From assembly GCA_918026815.1 (NCBI GenBank), contig CAKJVC010000008.1, positions 310,001 to 374,000 of the forward strand: a stretch of DNA of 64,000 bases. Reading direction: 5' to 3'. The notes below the pieces were generated by a model. That model did not search any database, was not told the DNA's origin, and worked only from the letters and a program-made list of their open reading frames with translations. Positions 48,313 to 60,200 of this stretch are shown here, piece after piece. The DNA is from Chalara sp. BL73. Taxonomy: Eukaryota; Ascomycota; Leotiomycetes; Helotiales. A program made the position numbers and the translations under genes. Position 1 is the first letter of the stretch; the number at the start of each line of letters is the position of its first letter.

Positions 48313-49685
48313 ATGGCTAGGGACGATAATACCGAGCTCGCGATAGACGGATTTGGTTACGGAGGGAGAAGACCAAATATGCCGCCACCTGCGGATGCCC
48401 CAGATGCAGCAGCGTTAATCGAGGAATTCTTGAATCAAAATGTCAACCTCGCCAACGAGATCGCATTCATGCAAGAAGAGATCCAAGCCAAGGACGAACA
48501 GCTGAATTCGATGTACCTCATCATCAAGAACAAAGATGCCTCTATACAAAAATGGATTCGTGCCAACGGGAGTCATACGGCAAATCCAAAAGAAGAGCAA
48601 TACCGAAAGCAAATCATAGAACTATATGACAAGGCGCAGGTGCTGTCTGACGAAAAGGTAGAATTAGCGCAAAAGTGTCAAGGGCTGATAGATAAGCGTC
48701 TCCTATGGCTGGATACCCAGATCAAAAGCCTGCAAGATAGAGGCGAATTTCCGGTGGATGAGAGTTTACCGTCAATGCTACGACCTAAGGCCAGCGAGCG
48801 AGTTAGTGTTCAGCATGAGCCTGTCAGTGCAAGTACACCTGGGCAAAATGGCGCGGCTACAACTCCACATGTTCGCCATCCTAATCAGCAGTAAGTGTTT
48901 CTTAAGTTCTGCAATCATAGTGTGTTGAACATCTTTACAATTGCGATAGCTGACACAATGTGTCTAGCCCACAGCGGGCACATCCCATTCAAACTCAAGG
49001 CCTGCCATCTACTGGCCCAAATACACCATCCGCTACACCAGCATCGGCAGCAGCAGCCGCCATTCTGGCGAACCGACAACAACAACAGCGTGAATCGTCA
49101 CTCGGTGCTTCAGCTGCATCTGCAAAGCGACAGAAGTTGACGGGTGGGCTAGGCACCTTACCTGCGCAATCTAGTGGGCTTGCTCGCCATTCTTCGATGA
49201 CACCTGGAACGCCAAGAGCTGGTACGCCAGTCAGATCTTCAAGCGTAGGTCCACGATCTCAGAAGAGCATTCCAGGAAATAAGAAAGTGGCGCCTCAAGG
49301 CAGCCGCCAAAGTGGCATACCACGCAAGAATAAGCCCGGCAAATCAGGTCTTAGTCGAGTAAAGCGGACTGGCAATAAGAACTCGCCGTCATCGACCAAT
49401 GACAGTGAGTTGAGTGATGCTGAATCAGGATCAGCGGAAGATGAAGATGAACCCGGTACGCCTCCACCTGTCAAAGGAGATGTGGATATGGCTGATGCGG
49501 AAGAAGAAGAAGGCGGCGATGACAGAAAATATTGTACGTGCCAGAGCGTAAGTTACGGCGACATGGTAGCGTGTGACAATGATGGTTGCCCATATGAATG
49601 GTTCCATTGGTCGTGTGTCGGGCTAACAAGCGAGCCGAAAGGAACATGGATCTGTCCTGTCTGTACGAAGAATCAAAAGAAGTAA
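48313..49685 (+). CDS. ING-family PHD-finger chromatin protein
   Basis: Exons 48313-48890 and 48968-49685 (donor GTAAGT, acceptor TCTAG) give 431 aa. The N-terminal ING domain is helical (LIEEFLNQNVNLANEIAFMQ through the RLLWLDTQIKSL helix near residue 140). The middle is low-complexity, Ser/Gln/Pro-rich, with basic patches (GNKKVAPQGSRQSG). The C-terminal PHD finger (about 383-428) has the C4HC3 ligands in YCTCQSVSYGDMVACDN, CPYEWFHWSCVGL and GTWICPVC, with the Tyr and Trp of the H3K4me3 aromatic cage. ING proteins are subunits of histone acetyltransferase or deacetylase complexes (Yng1, Yng2, Pho23 in yeast); I cannot tell which without alignment. It shares its promoter region with a class I deacetylase. 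Confidence 0.9.
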
Positions 49686-50138
49686 CGAACTTTGTTCTTT
49701 CTTTCAAGCGTGGGCTTGCTTTTGGTCGTTATATAGCATGGCGTTAGGGTACCAAACTTGTGCCAAGCGCTGGCTGAGTTTTATGGGCAAGGGAAAGACG
49801 GGTATGGAACGAGGATTGGTATTCTTCAAGGACGTGTACCGTAAATTGAATCGACTTCGATCATGCCTCCCGCTTCAAATCCCTTGAACTGCCTTCAACT
49901 GGAAGTGTAGTATCGTGTACGTGACATGCCCAACTCAGAACAGACAAACACCCTGAAAATTTAAGGTATGGAAGGATTTATTTATTTACTAATTGTTTGA
50001 CCATATGTACAATCTACAATCCTCATACAACCAGACCATAGATATCAATTTCGCCGCTATCCAAGTAACTCCATATACGCTATTCTGCGCCTAAATCAAG
50101 GATGTATGTGCGATCTTGCTTAGGCCAAATTATCGCAT
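49686..50138. terminator. convergent 3' region
   Basis: About 450 bp between convergent stop codons of the ING-family and MFS genes. AT-rich patch near 49970-50000 (TTTATTTATTTACTAATTG). No gene. Confidence 0.4.
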
Positions 50139-51940
50139 TTATTCCGGGATCTGTGCACCGGGCATTGCCACTTCTCTCGCATTCTCCGCTTCTATTTCTA
50201 GTCCACTTCTTCTATAGGTATATGCTTTGACGCCAACATACGTCGAAAGCGTAACGCCGACCACGAAAGCGGTGCCAAGAAGGATTATATTGACCGGGAC
50301 AGGATTCCCGTCGAATACTTTGTGTAGCAGGATATCTAGCACGCTCTGCATTAGGTTGAAGAGCCCAGCGAGACAGATGATCAGCCCGTACACCGTGCCG
50401 AAGGTCCGCGTCCCGAAGATCTTGGACGAGTAATCGGATACGGCAGTGTAGTAGAATGGCCGGTAGAGCACGAAAAGGCTGATGTTGGCGTAGGCTGCCC
50501 ATTCGTAGGGTAGGCATCCTAAGATCCCGATTGTGGTGGCGATGGTCACGAGAGAGCTAAGTACGAACAGCGTGCTACGGTTATCGAGGATGTGGCCGAT
50601 GAAGGGGATCGAGAGGATGCCTCCGAGGGGGAGGGCGATGTCGAAGTAGGTGTTTACCTCGACAGCTTTCTCATAGGAGCCCAGGAGGTATTCATATTGC
50701 GGTCGGATGGTGGCTACGAAGTAGTTGATGCGGAGCATTTGGACCACGGTGAAGAGGGTGATGAGGATGCACCATGGTGAGCAGATTTGCTGGAGAACGC
50801 TACAGAGATGGTTAGCAAATGTTGGCTTTGCAGCAAGATTCTTATGGTGGGACATGGGGTCGCTACTTACGTCTTTCCATGCATTGCACCCCATACGCCC
50901 GAGATTCTGTTCTTCTTCTCCTCTTTTTTGAAATGTTTGATGCCTGATTTGGAGCCGATCAGGTCTGTTATCTCGCTGACGACTGACTTGCGATGTTGCC
51001 GAGCTTCGTCGCGAAGAAGGGCAGTCTGCTCGTCTACCTGATCATCGTAGCCATTCTCAGTCTCTTCAACCTGCTCAACTAGTTCTGCAATTGTCTTGTA
51101 AGATTGAGCTGGCATTATGAAGATTTGGACGATCAGGATGAAGATTGGAACCGCCAAGTAGATCAGGAAGAAGTACTTGGGCCAAAATTTCTCGTTACTC
51201 CATTGATAGATGATCCTGTACACTAGGAAAACGGCACTTGAGGAATCAAAAGCGCCAGTGAGTAGGGCTAGAATGAGTCCTGAGTGCTTTGGAAAGGCGT
51301 GTGAGAGTTGAAAGGAGGAGATATAGACAAATGGGCCACCAAGTCCAAGAAAGAAATATCCTGGCAGATAGCCGTCGAACGGTAACTGCCATGAAAAAGC
51401 GAACAAGAGTGACCCAATTGCCAAAAACAAACATCCAATTATGCCACAAACTCGAGGTCCATAATGGTCGAGGGTAGCTCCAATAGGTAGAGCTGCGACG
51501 TTGGTACCCACTGCGGCGACAGTGAACATCAAATTCAAACGTGTCTCCTGTTCGAAGCATGTTCGCACTCCATCCTTCAATTCTTCATCTGTGCAGAGAT
51601 TTCTATAAACATGTTCACGGATCAGAACAGGTTTGAGAGCAGCGTATCCGAAGACAATCCCGGCAGCGAAGAGGCAGTAGGTAACGGCGATGAATATCTG
51701 CACTGCAGAAGAGTTAGCACATCTTTTCCACAACAAGAAATATTACCCACATATTCTTTTGGCTTTTGGCACTTCAAAAGCACCAATTGGTTCTACATGA
51801 CTCTCCTGGGCCAAAGCTGGAGCTTCCCAATCCCCAGGCAAAGGGTTGAAGCTCAACCTCCGCTCCCGCGCAGGGTCTGCAGGCGACCGTCCTCTTTCTG
51901 GCGATAAGGAGCCATACGAGGTGATTCGCGTCAAGGACAT
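50139..51940 (-). CDS. MFS transporter, SLC43/Fmp42-like
   Basis: Exons 51940-51751, 51702-50871 and 50799-50139 join in phase to 560 aa with about 12 membrane helices in two groups of six. The first junction (donor GTGGGT, acceptor CTGCAG) rebuilds KRILQIFIAVTYCLFAAG, the start of helix 1. The N-half includes AALPIGATLDHYGPRVCGII, the helix 2-3 signature, and GYFFLGLGGPFVYISSF. A long charged cytosolic loop separates the halves. The second junction joins HGKT to VLQQICSPW. The C-half includes GGILSIPFIGHILDNRS. The arrangement resembles fungal SLC43-type (Fmp42) proteins; substrate unknown. Fungal members are often predicted amino-acid transporters, which is inference. Confidence 0.85.
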
Positions 51941-52487
51941 ATTTTTAAATCCTCAACCTGCGATCCTTGCACCAGAATATTACAGCAACGGCGCGAAGGC
52001 GAAGCTCCCAAGAAGATGGCGGGGTAGCAATTACGACACTTAGCGGGGCTGCCGTGCTCGTGATTCATAAACAAACACCGTTCAAAAATGATTAGTTGAG
52101 TTGCACGTTATCATGAAGATCTATGCTATTCTGTAGGAAAAGAAAGGAAGGGTTTACCGCTCTATATACTGCAGATACACATTTGTTACTTATCGAAGCT
52201 CTGCTGCTAAGCTGTAGGGCTAGTGCCCGCGGGCCGCGCTATTATGGATGGTGGCTTGGGGGCGTGGATGGAAAATTTCACTGATAACATTGAGAAAATT
52301 TGTCTGCAAGATGCTTGATTAAATGTATGATTTTGGTGTGAGAGGGCACCTAGGTAGGAGGTACTATGATACGCTAATATACAAACCTCATGTATCTGGA
52401 GAAATACTCTTCAAATAATACAGTCGTTCCGTCGTCTTTTTAAGAGGTGCTCGAAAATCAAACCAAGCACTTCAACGTCTTCCCTTA
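51941..52487. promoter_or_regulatory. intergenic region, MFS promoter and regulator 3' end
   Basis: About 550 bp. It should contain the MFS promoter and the 3'UTR of the Zn2Cys6 gene, both on the minus strand. No gene is seen. Confidence 0.4.
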
Positions 52488-55315
52488 CTAGAAGAACCCC
52501 GATCCGCCTCCAACATTATCCATTAAGCTTCCAAAAAATGTGTCCTCGTTGAAATATGCTCCAAAGTTACCCGCGCCAAGGGTCATTCCCATAGCTTGTT
52601 CAAAGCCATCTGTGTACGCAAGATCCATGTTTAATGAAGGGTCGACATTTCCGTTCAGAACTCCATATCCTTGGCCCATATTCTGAGCTATCTGGTTCAT
52701 CGGATTGTCGTAACCTAAGAAAGATTGCTGTTGCTGCCAGTCATTTGAATTATTCATGTAGCCGACACTCCTAGGGCGGGCCTGACCACCAGAATTTCCT
52801 GTTGCAACTTCGCTCAGCATATGAAGACCCGTATTTTCAGGGCTATATGCCGGCGGCTGTTGCCCTTGTTGTTGTTGTTGTTGTTGCTGGAGGCTTGTGT
52901 TGGTATCTTTCACAGAATCCGCGGATGAATTAGGAGGGTTCCTTGTTGGAGGAATGGCAATTGGCTCCCCCGATAGCTTGCCTTCTCGTTGACGATGAAA
53001 CCATGTTTTCAGCATGAGAAGAACCATCAAGAATTTAGCAGAAGGACGCGACTTTTCCTGCGCCGCACTGGCTTTGAATATGGCCGCTAAACTGTCAAGA
53101 TATTGCTCAACCTTCATATTGTCCTTGTTAATCACTTTTCCAAGCTCGCTGTGGGGAGCTGCAGCAGCAAAGTACATCTTAATGAGAACCACAACAGCAT
53201 ATGCAACTCGAACAAAGTGTACAATGGGTAAACAATGAATAGTGTCCACATCAAATTTCAGGAACGTCTCGATTATGCCATCAATTGCCGTGAGACAAGT
53301 AGAAAGAGCACTGATATGAACAGATGTGAGCGATTCGGGTCCTTCTGCATCCATTTGTCCACTCAGAATAGCTTCCGTGAAAGGCGGCTTGAACTCATCA
53401 ACGTTGTGATTAACATGCATGGCAATTTCGTGCATAAAGAGATTTACCACATGCCCAGTCATCGTCAGAGTCGCTAGATTGGGTAAGCTCTGATGAAAGA
53501 CTAAATGATAAAGGAATATTCTTCTCAACTTACCTGATTGAGTATCTGGAGGAATCTGGTTGGTCCATCTCGTCAAGTCTCTCTCGAATCCCCTTAAGGC
53601 ATACTGCACCTTTGGATCCGCAATACTTACGTTTGCAGAAGGGTCATCCATCGAGAATTGGGTCCCGATTTCCTCTGCAATCTGTTGACTGCGAACCAGT
53701 TGACATAATATCTTGTCCGATGGAGCAGCTTCCGGGGAACGCTCAAGGACATTCAGACAGTCAGTCATAAATAGAGACCATCGTATCAAGTTGGGTCGAC
53801 GCAATCCCATAGAAGCATTGCAACATAAAAAATAGCAGCCCAGCCACGCTCTTCTAGCTACGATGCTTTCTGGATCTGGGAATGGTGTCCTTCTCCATGG
53901 ATGGTCCCTCCAAAGACCAGCATTTGTACCAGGGCTCTTGCATTGCGTGTTCTTGGATTTCTTTCCGATACCAATATCAAGCGCCATTACAGCAGCAATA
54001 TGGATGAGTTGATAGAATTTCAACTCTTCGAAATGCTCAGGAGGCCAATACCAAAGGGTGCTGACTGTCAATGCTTGTATGATCTCTAAGGTTTTCTCTC
54101 CGTTGCAGATTATTCGTTCCGCAAATATGCTCATGAGTTCTTTCGTTAGTATTCTTTGCAGTTCAGGGTAATTCATCCCACAGCTCGCACTAAGAACGGC
54201 TAAGAAAAGTGTCGGTTTCGACTTTCTAACTTCTGCAGCGGTAGTACTAAGACATATGGTCAATAGCTGGTCACAAGAAAGATTGCTTCGGAGTTTATCG
54301 TTTAATGTACCACAAATTATGACGGAATGTCAAGTTTCTAGGCAATGAAAACTCACTTTGGCGGAAACACTACGGCGGGCATATGTATAGCCATACGCTC
54401 GGTATAACAGTTAAACATCTTGGTTGCCATCTCTGAGGTAACCAGCCCTCGATCGATCACATCGTGGTATTCATGGCGGTGAAATGAGTCCCGAACTCCG
54501 TCACTCGCAAGATAACCGGCGGGTCCGTTAACTGATCCCGAGCCTGGGCCTGCAATCGATCGAGAAGTCTGGCTTGAAGTGTCTGAAGACTCTGTATGCT
54601 TTCTCTTCTGCCCAGCGACTACCATTGGCGGTGCAGGAGACGATTTTTGTGCTTCGAACTCGGAAGGCTTGAGATAGCTAGTCCATTCGTTCGCAATTCG
54701 TGGCTCAGTACGACCGGTGAATGGAGGGCCATAACCACCAGCTGTAACTTGTTGATAGGGTACATGATTTTGTGTTCGCATGCCCTCAAGGCCATGGCCG
54801 CTGCTTTTGCCCTGCAAACTGGCTGTTAACGCTTGCAGCGCGTCGATCTTCTTCTCGAGCTCCGCAACTCTGCTATCAGTTTTCTTCTGCCTTTTTCGAC
54901 TTGGAATAGTGACGACACAGTTACGATTAGCTTTTGCACATCTTTTGCAAGGTCCGTCTATATTACTTAGATCCGGTTCACAACGAACTTTAAGTCCTCG
55001 ACATGCTGTATTCTGTTAACTAACTGTTGAACGGTTTGAAAGAATAAGCCCACCTTCGCATGCTCGCCTTTTTGGATCATTTGGGGCACCATCATTTATG
55101 CCATCCAGCGCATCATGATCGTCTGTCGCGTTGCCTCCAGATTGGGGGGTATGCGAGTAACTATCTGCATGAGGGGATCCATTGCCGGCATGGGATACTT
55201 GACCCGGTGGTGCTGGTGTGATTGCACTAGTGTTAGTCGGTGAGACGGTGGCAGTTGACTGCGCTCTCAATCTTGGATCGAGCTCTGCAAAGTTCAATGG
55301 CAAGGACATGCTCAA
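52488..55315 (-). CDS. Zn2Cys6 fungal transcription factor
   Basis: Exons 55315-55054, 55005-54357, 54246-53534 and 53473-52488 give 869 aa. The binuclear zinc cluster, created by the first splice, has Cys at 86, 89, 96, 107, 110 and 117 (CEACRGLKVRC, CKRCAKANRNC). It is followed by a basic linker (PSRKRQKK) and a coiled-coil dimerisation helix (RVAELEKKIDALQAL). The second junction restores FPPNTTAAEVRKSKPTLFL, the start of the fungal regulator middle-homology region. The third intron is 60 nt and contains no stop, so the frame stays open through it; removing it joins PPDTQS to ATLTMTGHVVNLFMHE, the family-like reading. The C-terminus is Gln/Asn-rich with an eight-residue polyglutamine run. 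Target genes are unknown; the MFS gene downstream is a candidate. Confidence 0.88.
53474..53533 (-). other. stopless 60-nt intron within the Zn2Cys6 gene
   Basis: Donor GTAAGT, acceptor CAATCTAG, length divisible by three and free of in-frame stops. Retention would insert 20 residues, starting GKLRRIFLYHL, into the middle-homology region. Confidence 0.6.
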
Positions 55316-55843
55316 ATCCTAGGTGGGCGTTTTAGATGTCGGTGAGACGGTGCTCTGAAGACCGTTAGCGGAGGTGTTTTTTCAACTTTGTCCGTCCTTT
55401 TAGTCCATTCGAAATTTCGGTGCTACACTTCTTCAACACTTTAGATTCTTGTATGCCTTGTCTACGTGGCAAAGAAGCCAATACTCAACGATCAATAATT
55501 GCTGATGGGTGACTGCTTTCAATGAGCTAAATCTTGGGAGTCCTCAAGTAATCCCTACGAACATCCGATTTTTGACGTCTTTAGCCTCTGATGGCTTCCG
55601 GACAGATATAAATTACCCCACAAAATACAGGAAAGTAGCGAGCTCCTAGTCTATAACATCACTACATAGCTCTTCATTCGACCATATACATTTGAACACC
55701 AAGAAGAAGAGGCTGTAAGGTAAACTTCTGGCAGCACATATTTACTGTTATAGTCATCCATCGAGTTAGTGAGCGAGGCAGCCACCCCCCGCAAGAGTGC
55801 GAGTTCCAGATACTATCCCACGCACGAAATACACAATTCTACA
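55316..55843. promoter_or_regulatory. divergent promoter region
   Basis: About 530 bp between the Zn2Cys6 gene (-) and the Cys-rich membrane protein gene (+). An upstream exon of the latter, perhaps encoding a signal peptide, may lie here, since a possible acceptor (TGTTATAG) occurs near 55750; I could not identify the exon. Confidence 0.4.
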
Positions 55844-56329
55844 ATGTCTATAAACTTGAGGTCTGGAGGGGCTGGCAATAATACTTTCGATGATCTCCTG
55901 AATCTGTGCTGGTCGATTCAAGAAGCATGGCCGTGTATCAGAAAGGGTCCCTGTAGTTGGTGTCCTGTGGTAAGCTGTCCCAGGCTGCAAGTTTCATAAG
56001 CGCTGTCACTAAGCTGCAAGTCTTCCACTTGTGTACCCAATCTATCTAAAGTCCATATTCTCGCTCCTATTTCAAATCCTGATATTTGCCCACATTGGCA
56101 AGAAAGATGGGAGTTAAGAACTCGACCACTGGGACCACATGTATCAACCATCACATTCCTAACGTGTATCATATCCGTCTGTACAACTCTCCTGACGATT
56201 GGTATCCTTGCTTCCGGGATTAAGCTATATAGATTAATCCGAAACCGGTGGAGAAAGAACGAAGGTTGGTGGAAGGGCTGGAGACTGAAATTGGTGGATG
56301 TGACGGAGCGTACTCCATTGCTTGAATGA
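55844..56329 (+). CDS. Cys-rich single-pass membrane protein (PSI-like)
   Basis: Exons 55844-55969 and 56021-56329 give at least 144 aa. The first exon has LNLCWSIQEAWPCIRKGPCSWCPV; the second continues SSTCVPNLSK, DICPHWQERWELRTRPLG, then a membrane helix (STITFLTCIISVCTTLLTIG) and a basic, Trp-rich tail ending ERTPLLE. The clustered Cys before the helix resemble a PSI (plexin-semaphorin-integrin) module, so the Cys part is probably luminal or extracellular. The intron is 51 nt (GTAAGC, branch CACTAAG, acceptor CAAG). No signal peptide is present at this start, so a 5' exon is probably missing from my model. Function unknown. Confidence 0.65.
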
Positions 56330-56478
56330 GAACGGCCGCCTATATATCGCTTGACTTCTAGCTATTGTGAATGTAGCCGGCTGTATTGAGCATTGCTATG
56401 GAAAAGCGACGTGGATGGTGGCCGTCAGAGTACAAATCATTAAGGTTGGAAATAGACAACTCAATCGATTGCAGTCTC

Positions 56479-56793
56479 TTATCCAGAGCTCACAGGTGGA
56501 ATAATTGCAACCTCGTCGCCCTCTTTAATGATTATCTCATTCTCGTTGTCGATGGTGTCCTCCGGCACATCAACATACTCCAGATTTATGGTAATTAAGC
56601 AGCTTTCTAGAACTTTTGCTTTCATTCCTGCATATTTTTCATCCAGCGTCTTAAACAATTTGGATAGGGGGAGAGGCGCAGGTAAGAATTCCCGGTCCTT
56701 CGATGTGTATGAAGTTGCTGATGCGAAATACAAGACAGTAAATCTACCTTCTGGCACATTCATTGAAGACATCGTAAGCATCATATGGCACAA
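56479..56793 (-). CDS. cnxG: molybdopterin synthase small subunit (MOCS2A/CnxG)
   Basis: Ubiquitin-fold sulfur carrier of molybdenum cofactor synthesis; its C-terminal glycine thiocarboxylate donates sulfur to precursor Z via the large subunit. Single exon, up to 104 aa. Family features: FTVLYFASATSYTSKD start, LPAPLPLSKLFKTLDEKY, SCLITINLEYV and the C-terminal GDEVAIIPPVSSG. The chain ends S-S-G rather than the G-G usual in bacterial and animal proteins; the final, reactive Gly is present. The start is ambiguous among clustered Met codons; the most family-like start is MNVPEGRFTVLYF at 56763 (94 aa). It is convergent with the Cys-rich membrane protein gene. Confidence 0.82.
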   Translation of the reverse strand: MCHMMLTMSSMNVPEGRFTVLYFASATSYTSKDREFLPAPLPLSKLFKTLDEKYAGMKAKVLESCLITINLEYVDVPEDTIDNENEIIIKEGDEVAIIPPVSSG

Positions 56794-57225
56794 TCAATCA
56801 ATTAAACCCTGGTTCGTCATGTTAGAATCCTGATTATTGGTCTTTCAAATGATATATTGATTGGAGAAGAAATAAATCAGAGATCTTGGTAGTTTGATCC
56901 GCATATTAGCCCAGCTTTGCTGAGATTTTCGGATAATACATGCATTTTCAATCATCATGTAAAGGGGGGAACACTTCTGCCTAGGATGTATGATATTTCA
57001 GACTTACATATCTGTGGCTGTTGTCCGTGATGATGACAGGTAAAGTTACCTCATTATGTCGACAGAGGTAAAATAAAATAACTTGTCTCGCCCCACAAAA
57101 TCGTATTACCTAAGGACTCACATCACGTCCACCGCCTAAATTAGTTCGCGTTATATTTTTAAGGTCGTCATTTACTTTCTCTAAGCGCAAAGTCTTAGAA
57201 AACTCGACAGTGGCGCTTCTGAGCT
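56794..57225. promoter_or_regulatory. divergent promoter region
   Basis: About 430 bp between the molybdopterin synthase subunit gene (-) and the RNase II-type gene (+). No gene is seen. Confidence 0.4.
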
Positions 57226-60200
57226 ATGCTGCGATCTCCTCAGCTCAGAAGTCAGGCATCAAAATCATTTGTCTGCTGGCGTTGTCATGTCAAAAATCCA
57301 TTTTTGTCTTCTAAAAAGGACAGGAAAGATGGATTACATGTAGGAAGAACTCCTCCAAATGCTGGGCGTGGACATCGGGGCTTCGGCACAAGTCATGTCA
57401 CAGCTACCGTATGTACATTGCCTCTTCTCTATACTAGCTTCATTGAGATGTTTAAATGTTACAGAACACTGCGCAAACCACCGAAAATAGTAGTACAGAA
57501 GACGCCGTCTTACTGTCACAAAAGACAAGCAAACCAAATATCCGCGACACTCTTCGCAACTGGGAGCTCAACAACACTTCAATCGGCTTTGTCCCTCCGT
57601 TAGCATTGCCTCGATCCTCCAAGGACAGATCCCAGGATGTTCAGAACTCCAAAGAAGACGCAGGAGGATTCCAGGTTGCGCCGGGTGATGAGTACGAAAC
57701 AGATTTGCGAGTGTACCACAGAGAAGATTTGCTTGATGTTGGGCCAGGCAGGACCTTCCTCCGCCCTGGCGACCTTGTGGAGTTGATGTGAGCTTCTTTA
57801 TGATGATTGATGTCGGAAAGCTAATTTTGCATGAAAGAAACGCCAACGGCCATGGCCAAGAGCTCGCGGTATATGTGCGTGAAGTTGAATCACAATCACA
57901 ATTCTACACCATGTCTGGAAAATGGATTCATCGAACGTCGAAGAATGCAAAGTTTTATATTCCGCAATTCGTCGAACCTCATGAGTTTACCGAATTACTA
58001 CCTTACCTACCGTCAACAGCAGTCCCATACAAGATGCAAAACATCCTACAACCAGTCGCGCAGTCAATCCCACGAGATGTCGGCAAGCCTCTGATTCGTA
58101 AGATGCTCGAGTTTTGGTACAAAGCTGACGCCGTATACGAGGCTGCTTCGCCTAATTTCGATAACGCCTATGAACTTGTTGCCAATGTGGAGAGGTTTGG
58201 ATATGCAACTCTTGAAGAGATTGCAGAGATAGTCTTTCCAAAGTCGATACAGAGGCTTGAAGACGGAAAATTCGCCAAGCCTGCCCTCTATGCCCTACAT
58301 CGGTCGCTTTTAAGCAATGATATTGGTTTTCGTGTGCAGACTAGGGGTACTCTTCGAACTGGCGGACAATATGAGATCAATCCTATCATGGAGGTCCGCG
58401 CTGTCAATCTAGTGAAGCAGATTGTTCGTGAGCATCAAGAAATCCAGAGAGCCAAAAGTGTTGGGCGTCGCGGCTCGACTTCCAAGCTCCAGCTATTCGC
58501 TTCCCAAGCTCAACGACTTATCGACGCTAGTAGGCAAAACCGGGAGCTCACAAGCCACGGTATCATTGGCCCTTCTAAGTTTCAAGCTGGAGAGGGGGAT
58601 CTCTTCAGGTTAGGGATGCCGCAGGAGTCGTTCACCACTTCGAGAGCATCTTCTGATTTAGATCCAGCTAACTTTGGTCTGCATATTATACAGTTTCTCG
58701 AGTCATGGGCCGCTTTAGATTCTCTTAGCCTGTGGTCTTCTTATAATAGCTATGGTCCTACTATTCTCCGTGCTGTTGGGAGGTATGACGACGTCGATTT
58801 GAATAAACATACTGCCTGGACATTTTTGCAAGAGATAGGAATTATACCACCTTGGGAGAACAGAGCTGCATATGATCTCCGCCTACCAAGAACTGGCCGA
58901 AGATTGGCTAAAGAGCCCCTTCCTCCCATTAATCCTCTCTCTTCTGCTTCAAAAGGCTTAGAAAAGAAGCTTCATGCTTTGGAGAGAATTCGTCACGATT
59001 GGCAGGAGCTGCCAGTTTATTGTATAGATGATGTAACTGCTCACGAGATTGACGATGGGATTTCTTTGGAAAAGACAGAGGATCCAAACGAAGTTTGGAT
59101 TCACGTTCATGTTGCAGATCCAGCTGCCCGATTTCTTCCGTATTCAGAAGCGACGTCCCATGCTAAACGTGCCATCTCAAACGTATATTTGCCCGAGCGC
59201 ATGGTGCCCATGCTCAACACTTCTGATGTGGGCAATTATCTTAGTCTGGCACCAAACAGAGACTGCCTAACGTTCAGTACAAAGATGAATTTGACCGGCG
59301 ATGTCTTGGACTTTAATATTAGACCAGGGAGATTGCGCAATGTACTCTATATTAGTCCATCAGTTGTCAGCGAGGTTACTGTCGAATCGGTCCCAAATGT
59401 ACCTCAGATTACACGGACTGTTGGCTCAGAGATACCTGCGTTTCTCCCCTCGCGCCGTATGCATGCGAGTCACGAGCTTTCTGATGTTCACAAAGCTGAA
59501 CTCTGCCTACTTCACACGATTTCGAAAGCCAGAGCGAAGCAGCTCACAATGAAAGGCGGAATTAGCAACGAGGGAGTCACATCGCCGTCGAACTCAATCT
59601 CGGTGTCTTTCAAAGGAGCTCATTGGAAATCTCAGCCGAAGCTTGCGAAAGGTTGCTGGAGCTTCACTTTCCCCGGCGATCCATCGATCAAGATCACAAG
59701 TGCTGACATCACTCTTGGCCCTATGCCACGTTCGGAGACCAGTATTGTGCAGACCTTCATGTTACTCGCCGGAGAAGTGGCTGCACGATGGTGTTCCGCT
59801 CGGGGAATCCCAATCCCCTACCGAGTTACTCAGCGCAATCCTGACAAGATTAGTCCGGCGCAATATCTGGCCGAGAACGTTTTGCCATCGCGAGACGCGG
59901 ACGGCAACGTTGACACGGCCAAGATTAGAGAATATCTCCAATTTCTAGGTCCTGTTCAGCCGTCCGTGACGCCCGGACCCCATGTGGCCGTAGGAGCAGA
60001 CATGATGACAAAGGTCACCAGCCCTCTGCGCAGATTCGGAGACTTGCTGGTTCATTTCCAAATCGAGGCTGCCCTGATAGAAGAAGCCCGCTTGGGAAAA
60101 TCCCTCGTTGGCAGCGACAGAGAAGACTATCTTCCCTTCACCAAGGCTCAGGTCAAGGCTATCCTGCCTCAGCTTGACACAAGGGAGAGGCTCATCAGCT

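Noticed and set aside
57780..57840. apparent frameshift in the RNase II-type gene
   Set aside because: A 50-nt intron with GTGAGC donor, GCTAATT branch site and AAAG acceptor restores frame, so no mutation is needed.
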